A stretch of DNA of 64,000 bases from Corynespora cassiicola (Eukaryota > Ascomycota > Dothideomycetes > Pleosporales > Corynesporascaceae): contig JAEUWY010000009.1 in the NCBI GenBank assembly GCA_022059125.1, positions 60,237 to 124,236 of the forward strand, in the 5' to 3' direction. Position 1 is the stretch's first letter. Each line of letters opens with the position of its first letter. The position numbers and the translations under genes were made by a program. The notes beneath the pieces were generated by a model. It was not told the origin of the DNA. It was given only the letters and a program-made list of their open reading frames with translations, and made no database searches. Below, piece by piece: positions 23,901 through 36,400 of the stretch.

Positions 23901-26900
23901 AATATAGTTAGAATAATAGTATTAACAGCTAGCTAGTTACTAAGCTAGAAATAAAGCTTTTTATACAGCTAGTTTTATACTAGTAAAAAAAAAATTTTTA
24001 ATATAGCTAAAAAATTTTTTTTAAAACGGGGCGCTAAAGAGCTTTGCGCTAGATATTTAAATCTATATAAATTAATAAAAAGTAAATAGCTTTATCTACT
24101 ATTAGTCTAAAATATTAGAAAAGTTATATTTTATAAGTAAAGCCTGCTGTTTAACTAGCCTCGTAGAATTACTATAAAAGTTATTTAATATATAAAAAAA
24201 GTATTATATAACGCTAACGTTTATATTTTATGTGTAAAAATACTTTCAGCAGTATAGCTAGTAGAGCTAGAAAGTTAGTATAATTTTTAAATTTAAGCTG
24301 TTTTAGTATCTGCTAACTGCTATCTATTTATAATTTATATAAATAAAGTTTAATAAGTTTACTACTAGTTTTAAGTATATATAAACGCTAAAACTACTAG
24401 ATTACGTATTATAAAAATATAGCTAAATAATAATTATATTTTTAAAGCTGCTAAAGTTTAGCTATAGTAGCTATTAGCTAAAGCGTAAAATTATACTATA
24501 AAATAATAAAAAAGTATAGCGAGAGTTAGATAAAAATTTTTTTAAAATAGATTTATTAATAACAGTAGCGCAGAATAAATATAGTTAGTTTATAAATAAG
24601 CTAGATTAAAAGCAGTTTACTTTCCGCGAAAAACTTTTTAGTTAAAATCTATTTAGTAATATATATATAGTAGAGATATTTAAAGCGTGATAGCGGGCGA
24701 TCTGTAAAACTAAAAATAACTTTATAAAATTAAAAACGCTAAATAAGTAGATAAAAATATATAGCGCGGCGCTGTTTATATAAATTTTTTTTTTATTCTA
24801 TATATAATAGATGTGTGTGTAGCACTTCTAGAAAAACGCGCTTTTTTTAATTAAAAATTTTATTTAATTTAAGTTCTGCGGCGATACAGCGCAGAGCAGA
24901 ATTATACTATATTAGAAAAACTTTAATTTAATTCTAGAAAATAAACAGTTATACTAGCTGACGAGTAGAAATAAAATAGTATTTAAAGATTTTAAAAATT
25001 TTATTAATATACTCTAGAATTTTAATAATAAAGAGAGTCGGAAATACTAAAAAAAAAAACTTTACTAAGTTTTATATTAGCAGTACGTGCATCTAATAAA
25101 GGCTTAGTATAAAAAAAAAAAAAGTAAAGTGTTTTAAAAATAGATAAAAATTCTTTTTATAACAACTAACTAAATAGTACTGTATTTAAACTATACAGTA
25201 TTCTAGCAGTATATAAAAACGTATAAAAAAATATAGTTATTAGTATACTACCTGTAGGTAGCCGTACACATACAGACTAGATAAAAATTAAATAAAAAAA
25301 TTTAATACAGGTAGTAGCAGAGCGGAAAAAAAGATAGAAAATTAAATAAAAGTAAAAAAAAGTATTAGTTAGAATACTTAAAAAGCTAAAAAAGGCTTGT
25401 TTTAATATAGACAGAGTAAAAAAAATTATACTATAAAAATAAGCGGCGTATTAAGCGGAAAAAAGCGGAAAAAGTAGCAGATAATTAACTATTAGTTTTA
25501 TAGTATAAATTATAATAACTGTTGCGTCCGCTCGCGATAGTATTTTTTTTTTATTTATATTACTATTTTATAGTAGTATTTAAAATACAGCAGTTTTAAA
25601 CGTAACTATAAACTACTAAAAAAAAAAGTTACTAAATAGCAGGCGGCGTATAACTTTTTTTATATTAAAACTGTATATACTAAAAGTGTTAAAAAAACTT
25701 CTAATTATATTAAAGTAAAAAGATTTTAGTATTAACTCGCGGGTTAAAAACGGTTTAATTTTTTTAAGTTTTAAAAAGCGAACGTTAGCTAAAACGGCTA
25801 TATAAAACTACAGTATAAAAAACTTTTTTTAAATAGTATAGAAAAAAAAAAAAAAAAAAAAAGTTTCTAGCGGCGGGGTAGCGCTAGTAGTACTAGTAGT
25901 ACTAATAGTATTAGTAGTATTAGTAGAAAGTATAGCTTACCGCTTCTAAAACTAGCGAAATATTTATCTATTTTTTAGAACTTTAGTAGAATCGCGAGTT
26001 TTAAAAAGTAAATAAATATTATTCTAGTTTAAAAGTTTGTATAACTAATACTATTTTATTATAATACGCTTTTAAAGCAGTAGTACTACTATACTAAAAG
26101 CTAAAAATATTACTAAAAAAAAATAAATAAAAAAAAAAAATAGAGTAAAAAGTTACTAGAGCAGCAGATATAACTAGCAAGCTGTTATATTACTAAGTTT
26201 AAAAAAAAAGCAGTTAAATAGATAAATATATTAGTATCTGCTGCTAGTAACTTTAAACTTTTTATACGCTTTTTTTTTTTCTATATATATATTAAAAGCG
26301 CAGGATCTTTCGCGTTAAACTTAAATATTTTAGCTATTATAGTATAAATCTTTTATTTCAGCCTTTAGCTAGTAAAAAGGCCGTTTTCTAACTTAATCTC
26401 TGCTTTAAATATATAGAATTCGGCTGTAAATACTGCTTATAGCTATAATACTAATTAAATAACTATACTTACAGTATATTTTTCGCTTTTAGCTAAAGTT
26501 TCTAGCTATTATAGTAATAATACTACTATAGATCTAAATAAAGTTTATAATTTTTAATTAAAATATTAAAAGTAATTAAAAGTTTATTGTAAACAGCAGG
26601 CTTTTAAAAATAGTATTTATACTAAAAAAAAAAAAAAAGTAGAAAAGATTTATAAAAAAAAAAAGTATAAATATTTAAAAAAAAAAAAAGAGTAGGTATA
26701 CTAGGCGGCAAAAAAAAAATAATATAATTAAATTTTTAAAAACTGTCTGTTAGTATAGTTACTAAATTAAATTATAGTAGTTATAGTAATATTTTTAGCT
26801 AAACAGCAGGCCTTTAAAAACGCTGCTTATACTTTTTAAAATTTTTTAGAGTTAAAGTTAGAGTTAAAGTTAGAGTTAGAGTTAGAGTTAGAGTTAGAGT

Positions 26901-28369
26901 TAAAGTTAGAGTTAGAGTTAGAATCGTTTTAAAAGATAAAATATTAGATTTATTTTCTGTAAAAAAAATTTTTTAAAATATTTAGTAAAGAGCACTTTTC
27001 GTTTTTAGTTACAGAAAAAAAAAACTCTTTAAAAAAAAAAAGTTTAAATATACTAACTGTACTATTTAGCTACTTTTTGCTAAGCCTTTACGCCGCTTTA
27101 CTAAAACTATTACTTTTATTTACTTAAAACTTTATTATATTAGCGTTATTTTTATTTATTTATAGAGTAAATAGAGGTTTAGCAGAGCTCTGTATAAAGT
27201 AAAACTATTTTATCTACTTTATTTTAAATACTCGTACTTTATATTAGTGCCTTAGTTACTTAGTTAGAGTTAGATTAGAATTAGGGGCTCGGCGCTAAGC
27301 CTCGCCTTTTAATTCTATTTATTTTTAACTTAAAAACTAATTAGATTGAATTTTTATAAAACTTAATATTAGTAGCTAAAGCAGCTATATTTTTACAACC
27401 TACTATACTCTGTTAAACTACTTTTTAAAAATTAATTATTTTTACTTTTTCTACTAACTGTATTTAAACTAGCTTTATTAATTATACTTTTTTTTATTAA
27501 AGCTACTTACAAAGCCGCGTTTAGTGTTTTTTTTAAGTTACTTTAAAAGAGGTTTTTTAGATTTCTAATTTCTAGTACTAGACTAGCGTTCTAATACTAC
27601 TTTTAAAAAAGCTTTAATACTTTAACAGAAGTATAAAGTACTAGTTTATATTTAATTTTATATAGAGGCAGTTTTTAAAGTACCGCGTAAAAAAATAACT
27701 CGTTTTTAAACACTTCGAATTTAAAATAAAGTAAATAGTATACTTATATTAAGACTTAATATAGCGACTAAAAGCTTGTTAATAGCAATTTTTTTAATTT
27801 TCTATTATAGAAAGTTTCGATTTACTAACTAAATTAGATTTTAAAAAAATTAGGTCTGTTTTTAGATGACAAGATAATACAGTAGAAATAGCTAACTGTT
27901 ATTCTACGAGAAATTACGCTGTATTTCTAAGTTTTTAACTAATAAAAGCGCTAAAAAAAAGCTAAGCGAGATTAAATAATAGTGTATTTCTAATAGCGTA
28001 TTCTACAGCTTTTTTAGTAGATATATACTTTAAAAATTAGAATAATTACAGAACAACGTATTCTACTACTAGACTAATACAACGCGGAAGTTTATTAAAC
28101 TTTCTACTTAAATAACTCTTACTAGAACTTCTTAGACGTTTAAAACTTAAAAAGTTTAATTAAACTTTTTAAATTAGTCTGTGCACGCGTCGCAGTTATT
28201 ATTAACTTATTACTTATTTTACCGCGATATAATTTAACGTGCATCTTTACTATATAATTATTTTTAATTTTTTTTATTTAGTAGTAGAGCAGATAGTATT
28301 TATTATATAGTTTTGTTATAACAGCTTTAGCTTAAATCTATATTACGATATTATCTTTTTACTTATTTT
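20925..28369. repeat. RIP-degraded AT-rich DNA including the internal part of a third LTR-element copy
   Basis: The first few hundred bases on the minus strand resemble the region before the LTR at 44891 (shared stretch around 20940-21010, with TATAAAATAGATATTTATAA), so this is element interior. Beyond about 21200 I cannot follow that similarity. The rest is a mix of decayed repeats and homopolymer runs, including an A-run of about 28 near 21340 and trinucleotide-like TAGTAC/TAGTAT stretches near 25885-25935. All frames are closed. No domain could be identified with confidence. Confidence 0.55.
26851..26922. repeat. Hexamer satellite (GTTAGA/GTTAAA)x12
   Basis: Twelve consecutive 6-bp units, nine GTTAGA and three GTTAAA, read directly. 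It is not the canonical TTAGGG telomere repeat. The unit variants differ by G to A. Confidence 0.9.
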
Positions 28370-30488
28370 TACTACGCTGTAGCTATACTAAATCTGCTTA
28401 AAACATATAGTCTATATACTAATAATAAAAACTAGGCTCTAATCTGTTGTAAGTGTAAGTATACTTTAGCTATAGCAGACTTATAAGTTATAATATATTT
28501 TAATAAAAAATATAGTATTTTAGTTTATATTTATAAAGGGCTTATTAAGTATATACGCAATCTTCTACGTCTATTTAAAAATTTAAATACTATTTCTCTC
28601 TATCTAAATAGCTTTTTATTTTATTTAGAGTTTTAAGTATATAAAAAGTACGCCTGTCGCGAGTGCTTTAAGTCTAAATTCTATACTATAAGTTTAAAAT
28701 AGCTAATATAGTATTTTTTTAAAATTTATTTATAAAAATACGCTTCTAAGTTAAAAATAAACAGCTTATATAATGATATTTTTTTCTAAATATAGAGAGA
28801 TAGCTCTAAACAGGCTTATTAGATAGTGTCAGTAAATAAAAATATAATCTATTTAATAAATGTTTAAAATATTTACAGTTATTTTGCGTCTATATATAAG
28901 CGCGAAAAAATCTATTATAAAAAACAGAAATATATTAGCTTAATAGATATAAAAACGCAGGTGCTACAGAGTACTAAACTTTAAATAAAATATATCTGCT
29001 AGTTTATTATCTACTAAAAAATTTACTATAATTTTTTACTAAATTTTACTAATCTACTTACGTTCTATAAAGTAAAAAACTATTTATTTAGAAAGTCTAA
29101 TAACAACGCGGGCCTAGTAAGCCCTAAAAAAAATAAAAAAAAAATATAGTATTTAATTTTAGCTATATATAACGTGCTTAACTAATATAAAAAAACTATA
29201 CGCTGTACTAGTCGCCTAATTCTATATTAGCTAATTATAATACAACTTTTGCTCTACTTTCTAAAGCTTTTTAAATTCTTTAAACGCAAAAATACTAGAA
29301 GATTTTATTATTAGTAGCTTAGAAAATTTATTTTATTTATTTTCTATATATACTGTATAAATCTAACTCTATAAATATTTTTAGTAGAAATTTAAGTTAA
29401 TAAAAAGCAGTTAGAATATATAAAAAATATCTAGAAATATACTTTTTAGCGCATACGCCCGGATCCGAATATATAAACAGAGCTCTATACTAGCCTTTAA
29501 TCTATATAAAATATAATAAATTAGCTAATTAGTTAATAGATTTTTAGCGGGGAAAAAAGCAACAAGAAAAAAGATAATAATAAAAGCCTAGAAGAAGAGG
29601 AAGATGTAGAAGAGAAGAAAAAAAAAAAAAAAAATAGAAAAGAAATTAGTTTATTCGCGGGCCACATCTATCGCGATAAAAAATCTAGCTAGATCTACTA
29701 AACAGCTACTAAGATTCTAAAACTGCTTTTTTAGCTATATATTACTTTTATAATAGAAAAATTTTGTAACAGATAGTTTAGTTTAAGTTTATTAGTTTAT
29801 TATAGTAGCGTGCTCGGCCTATTAGAAAACAGAAAAACTTTTTAAATAGTAAAACTGTTTATTTTTATTCTGTCTCAGCTTATATATATTTAGAAACTAC
29901 TTTTCTTAGAATATACATTACTCTACTAAACTTATTCTAAAATAGAGCTAAACTAACAGCTATATTAAAAATAATAGAAAAAACTTAATACTGTGCGACT
30001 AAAGTATATAGTAAAAAGCTCTATATTCTCTCTAGCTAAGTTTTAAAGTTTTTAAAATTTTAAACAGATACTAGCACGCACAGATCTTCTATTATTTTTT
30101 TTTTACTAAAGTAATAATAGCTAGATAATCTCGTACAGTAACTATAACTTTAGTATAAATAGCTTTTATAGCTTAAGTAGGTTATTTTTAAATAAAGCTA
30201 AACGCGTCTACTAAAAGCTAATATTTAACTAGCTTTTTAAAGTAGACTTAAGTAATATTAAAAACAATCTTAATAATATTACACGGGGTTTTTTTTTTAT
30301 TTAGTATTCTGCTAACTATTTATTAAAAGCTTATTTTAAGCTTTTTAAGCGCGCTTGCACTATCTGTTAGTATAAACTATTTAAAAAAAAAAAAAAAAAT
30401 TAAAAAGTAATTTTTAATTATCTAAAAAAGAAAAAAAGTTTTTTAAAAAAATTAGCAGATATTTTATATACTACAGAAAAGCAAATAC
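28370..30488 (+). pseudogene. RIP-destroyed OrsD/DUF3505-like coding remnant, left part
   Basis: With stops ignored, the plus strand near 28436-28760 reads ALICCKCKYTLAIADL, later KGLIKYIRNL, then KKYACRECFKS about 28640-28680 and further His-poor stretches. The spacing of the two Cys pairs and the intervening hydrophobics match the OrsD (DUF3505) zinc-finger-like region of fungal accessory proteins; the expected His codons appear as TAT/TAC, as RIP would produce. Continuing right, long stretches keep protein-like character (ILSQLIYI, LEYTLLY, SNIKNNLNNITRGF). The remnant stops at the outer retrotransposon at 30489 and seems to resume at 45109. Identification rests on a few motifs and is moderate at best. 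Confidence 0.45.
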
Positions 30489-30706
30489 TGTAAAGCTGTG
30501 TCTTATTATAACTTATTATAGCTTATTATAAAGTGTTTTAGGTTAGCTTAGTTACAAGCGTAATAGTATATATTTTTAAGTTACTGTAAACTGTTTTAGC
30601 AGTAATTTATTTCTCTTTTTATATAATAATATACTATTTAGTTTTTTTTATCTGTCTATCTGTATTACTGTAACTTTTTTACTTTACTTTAAATTTATAT
30701 CTAATA
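30489..30706 (+). repeat. 5' LTR of the outer Ty3/gypsy element
   Basis: 218 bp, start TGTAAAGCTGTGTCTTATTA, end TTTATATCTAATA. It aligns end to end with 44891-45108; most visible differences are transitions, consistent with RIP acting unequally on the two copies. Preceded by AATAC. Confidence 0.9.
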
Positions 30707-32962
30707 TTTAAATTGCTTATTATACAGTACGAGATAAACAGCGTTAAACTATTATAGCTAATAACTATATAGATTTATAAACTCTACTTAGTGCCTCTAA
30801 AAATACTAAAAAAATAAAAATTAGTACTTTATACTACGATAGTAGTAAAAAAAGTAGTTAAAAATAAAAAAATAACTATAAATAACAACAAAATAATACT
30901 AAATTAGTAGAGTTTAGAGAAGATCGCGAGACCTTATTATTGCTAAAACTAAAAAAAAATACTTTACTTTAATCTAAAATATTAAAAGCGTTAGAAGAAC
31001 TGCGCTAATAGTTTAAAAACAAATAATAATAAAAAAAATTATAATAACTATTTAAATTACGCTGTAGATATAAGCAGAGCGATATAACAGCTTTTAATAA
31101 AGCTATAAGTAATATAAAAATTACTATAATAGCCTATTCTGTACTAGAACGGACGAATTTACTACGCTTTAAACTACTTTATTATTATAAAAAAAAAATA
31201 GAGCAGATTATAACTAATAGTTCTGTAATAATAAAAACTACTACGTAAAAAACTTATAATACTTTAAAATAAATAAATAAAAAGTTTTATTTAGTTTATA
31301 ATATATAAGTAAGAATATAAAGATTTTTTAGAAGACGTATGCGATATATATACGCTAAAATAACTTATATTAAACTTTTATATAGTAAAACTTAAAAAAA
31401 AAGATACTAAAAGTATTAAGTATAGTAGAAAAACGTAAGTAATCTGTTTATAACTCTATTAAAGCCTGTAAATAAAAGCTTTTATAGTTTCTAACAAACT
31501 TTTTTAATTACTTTTAACTTTTATAAATTAAAATAGAAAAATTAAACTTCTATAAAATAGTAGTTAAATTTACTAAAGTATTTTTAAAGAAAGTCTAATA
31601 TAAATTATAATATTTTTTCTAATAAAGTTATTTAAATTTTTTACAGATAGAGTAGAAAGCGAATAGAATTTACAGAAATCTGTTGTAGAAAAGTAAAATA
31701 AAAAAAAGTTAAAAAAAAGATAAGCGAGAATTTAGTATGCTAATAAGTTTTAATTCTATAGAGTTAAGCTAAAAAAAAAAAAAAAAAGTAAAAATAACTT
31801 ATAACGGGCTAAAATGCTTTAAAAGTATAAGAAAAAGTCTAAAACGGATATAGTGTGCTATACCTATAAAAAACAGAGTTATATTATATTTTATTACCTA
31901 AATAAGGTAAAAAAAAAGGTCTACTTTTTTAATAAGAAAAAAAAAGCTAAAAGCTAGAAGAATTAAACTTCTACTTTTTAGCTTATATTAATCTAATATA
32001 AATAAAAGAGTTAGAGAATTTTAAAAAGATGCTAAATATTAAAAAACTTACGCTACTTTTTTTTAAAGTAAAAATAGAAAGTTTTATAAAGCTAAATACT
32101 ATAGTAGATAGTAAAGTATAATTTAATATTATTTTAGTAACAGTAGCGAAGAAACAGAATTTAGTTATTTATTCTGTACTAAAAGTTATTCTACTATTTC
32201 TAAATAAATTAGATTATACTGTTTATAAGTCTACAGTTACAGAGATACGTATTAAGAATTTAAAAAACAGAATACAGACTTACAGAATTTTATTTATAAT
32301 TACTAATTTTAAAAAGCTGCTAATATACTTAGAACTATTTTAAATTAATTAGTTTAACTTAAAATTAAATTTTCGGAGCTAAAAAATACTTTTTAGAAAT
32401 ATTAAAAACTATAATAATTTAAAATATATTAAAGTAGCTATAAAGAACGCGGATTAGTTTAAAAAAATATTTTTAAATTCTAATACAGACGTTTATATTT
32501 GTTTAATTAGTTAACTTTAAAATACGTCGGCGCCTAGACTAAAAACATCTATTCTAAAACTAAAGTACTAAAAATTTAAAAATATAGCTAGGCCCGATAA
32601 AGTATTAGTACTATTTATATATAGTAACTAAAATTTTATAATAGAGCTGTAACTTAGTATAAGTCTACTTTACTAACTACTTTATAATATATTAACAGTT
32701 AAACTAGAATATCTTTGTAAATATATAAAAGAGTATTTTTAAAAAAAATAGATATAACAGTTAAAGTTTTTAGCTAAAGTACTTATTTTTTTTATAAAAA
32801 AAAAATAGAATTTTACAACTATATATTAATTATAAAAGTTTAAATAAAATAACAGTTAAAAACCGGCATCTGTTACTACTTATAGCTAAGTTTTTAAAAA
32901 AATTATTAAAAGTAAAATAGTTTATAAAGCTAGATATCTAGAAAACGTACTATAGAATACGT

Positions 32963-33406
32963 TATTAAAGCTGTGCTATAGGCTATAAGCGAGGCTAGAG
33001 AGCAAGTAGCTGCTTAGGTTAATTCTTAAAAATAAGTATATGTAGAAGTTACGTAAGTAAAATAATATATAATATACTGTACAGATCTCCGTGTTAGCGA
33101 TAGAGTATAATAAGTTAATAGTTAATTCTAAATAATAGATTTGCTAACAAAGTAAATATAATTATAAAGTATAATTATATAAACTATATACTTAATAGTA
33201 ACCGCGCTTACTCGTACTTTTTATAAATACTTACTATTAGTATTTATAAGCGCTTACTTTACTAAAACGTAAACTCTAAATTATATATTTTTTTTAGTTA
33301 TATAATATAGTATAGCAGTTTCTTTTTAGGTGCGTAATTATATATATAATTAGAGCTGCGCTTTTAGTGTTGCCTGCCCGAGTTCTTCTAAAACTATATT
33401 ATAATA
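32963..33406 (-). repeat. 3' LTR of the inner Ty3/gypsy element
   Basis: 444 bp; on the plus strand it begins TATTAAAGCTGTGCTATAGG and ends ATTATAATA. The terminal TA dinucleotides are what RIP would leave of the usual TG and CA ends. Follows TACGT. Confidence 0.9.
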
Positions 33407-36400
33407 CTTTTTTTTTTTTCTAGAATTTATTCTTAAATTATATAACTAATTAGTAATTTTACTTATAAACGCCGTTGCTCTGCGTTTTATAAGTATAACT
33501 AGTATATTATATTTTCTAACTTTTAAGTATGTTGTATTTATTTTACGTCTGAAATTTATTACGTAAATATTATTTTTTTTTTTTTATAATAAGTATTTTA
33601 CTTTTAGTTAAGATTACTTTATTATATCTAATTCTCGTCTAAAGTATACTAAGTATACTAAACTTAGTTACTTCTGCGTAAGCTTGTTATAAAAGTCACT
33701 TAACTGTACTTATAACAAGTATTAAAAAAAAAAAAATAAAAATAAAAAATTATTAGCGCAGATAATATTTTAGTTAATATAGAATAAAAAAATATTAAAG
33801 CAGGCTGAAGAGCGTGCGAAAAAAAAAGCGCTTTATTTAGTATTAGAGATAAAAAAAAATAGTAAGTTAAATGCTATTTAATTTATAAACTGTCCCGCTG
33901 CTAATACTCTAATTAGATTTTTATCTACAATATAGTTTATAATAAACTTTATTAATTCTGCTATTACTCTTTTTAATAGTAGTTTAATAGTATTAAGTAA
34001 TTTTTAAAATTAGTTTTTAGTTTTTATATATTCTCAGACTCAAAGTAACCTTTCTATTTAACTAAGTACTCTTATCCTCTAAGCGATTATTAATATACTT
34101 TTACTTTCTTAACTTTAAATTTAACTTTTTTTTTTATTTTATAGTAAAAGTGTTTTTAAACTAGTGTTTTAGCGTTAGCAGATTCTAATAGTAATACGTA
34201 AAATACTAGATATATTCTAGTATTAGTAAAGAGTTAAAGTTTATAGTTAACTAGTCTCTTTTACTTTAGAATTAAAAATAGTCTAATTTTAATATAATCT
34301 AATTTCTTACTTAGTTATATTGTTCGAAAATTTTTCGTAAAAAGATATACTTTATTCTTTTTTTTTAGCTAAAGTGCCGTTTTTCGTTTTTAGTTAATAT
34401 AAAAAATAGTTTAGTATTATGCTGTCTTGATATTCTTCTGTAATTATTTGTAAAGTTTTTATAATATTTTTAATTTATTTATTACTTAATTTGTAACTAG
34501 CTTAATTTATTTTTTCTTAATTTTTAGTAATAGAAGATTTAGATATATTCTGTGTAATATATAATAAAAAAATTACTTTATCGTTACTAATTCTCTGTTA
34601 TTAAATACTAGTTATACTATAGATAGTAGTAATATCTAATTATTCTGTTTTTAGTTACTATATATCCGTAGATATATTTTTATAGTCTAGTTTATTCTTT
34701 CTATTTAACTGTCTGTCTGTAGATAATATACTGTTAATAATTTTTTTCTAATTCTAATAGCTAATATTAATATTGTTTAATAGTTTAACGTGAAGAGCTT
34801 GTCTCTGTTACTAATAATTAATTAAAGTAATCCGTAATACTTAACTACGTAATTTAAAATAATCTATACTAGTTTTAGTACAGTACAGTTATTTCTAAAT
34901 AAAAATATTTTTATATATTTTATAAATCTGTCTACAACTACTAGAATAATATTATAAAATATTTTAAAAACTAGGTTATAAGACGTTAGTAATCTAGTAA
35001 TAAAGTTTATAGTAATATCTGTTTAGAGTTTATTTAGTATTTTTACAGCTTATAGCTCTTTGTACTAAGCATATATACTATATTTATTTTTTTAATATAT
35101 TATATATTTTTTAATAAACTTTATTACTTTATTTTTTAATTTAGAGATGTTATACGTTCGTCGTATCAGTTTAATTATCTATTTAATATTTAAATATCTA
35201 TATAACAGATTTTTATAATACTACTAAATAATAGTTTAATAAAGTTTTTCTAGTACTTATTAATATACTGTTATTATAAGGTTAATACTGCGTGCTAGTT
35301 CTAAAGTGTCGTTTAGCGCTTACTTAAAAATAGTAGCTTTATTTATTAATTTAGTTTTTATAATATTTATTTTACAGCTTAAAGCGTCTGTTTATCTATT
35401 TTTTTTGCCTAATATATAGATAATTTTAAACTTATATTATCTGAGTTTTTCGCTTTATCTAGTATATTATTAGTCTAATAGTTTAGTTATTATAAATATT
35501 ATTAGATTTTTGTAATTTAAATATACTATAAGTTTTAAACAGCTTTCTACGTAAATTCTCTAGTATTTAAAAAAGTTTATAATAGTAAGTAGTTTTTTAT
35601 TATAAATATTATAGTTTTCTTTAGCTCCGCTGAACTTTCTTAAATAGTAAATAATTAAATACTATTTACTTTTTTTTTTAACTAAAATATATTTTTATTA
35701 CTAGGTCTAATGCGTCTGTTTCTATGCGTAAAAATTTTCTACTAATAAAAGATATAAAAACTAGTAGTAATATAATAGCTTTTTTAAGTATTTTAAAGGC
35801 TTATTATTAGTCTGTATCCCACTTAAATAGTATATTTTTTTTTATTAACTTTATAAATAGTAGTGCTTTTTCTAAATAGTAATTAATAAACTATCTATTA
35901 AAGTTACAGAATCCTAAAAAAAATTATATATTTTTAATATTTTTTAATATAAGCTAGTTTTTAACTACTTTGATTTTTTTTAAACTAATTTTAATTTTGT
36001 GTTTTTCTATAATATATTTTAAAAATTTAACTTCTTTTTTATAAAATTTATATTTCTCTAGTTTAAGTCGTAGTTCTGCTTTTTCTAAACATTTTAGTAC
36101 TATCTATATATACTAGATATATTTCTTAAAGTTTTTAAAAAAAACTAAGATATTATCTAAGTACGCAATAACAAATATATTAAAGTATATTTTTAATACG
36201 TTGTTAATAAGTGTTTAATATATTACAGGTGCGTTAGTAAAACTAAATAGTATTATAAAATATTTATAGTACTTATACTGCGTCCAGAATGCTATTTTTT
36301 ATTTTTTATTTTTTTTTATACGTATTAAGTTGTACGCGTTTTAGAAATCTAAAGCTATAAATATTTATACTTTAAATAGTCTATTTTTAAGCTTTTAAAT

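Noticed and set aside
25885..25935. CRISPR-like array of short repeats
   Set aside because: The TAGTAC/TAGTAT words are simple sequence without spacers, and the DNA is fungal.
26851..26922. Interstitial canonical telomere repeat
   Set aside because: The unit is GTTAGA/GTTAAA rather than TTAGGG, and RIP would not be expected to turn one into the other.
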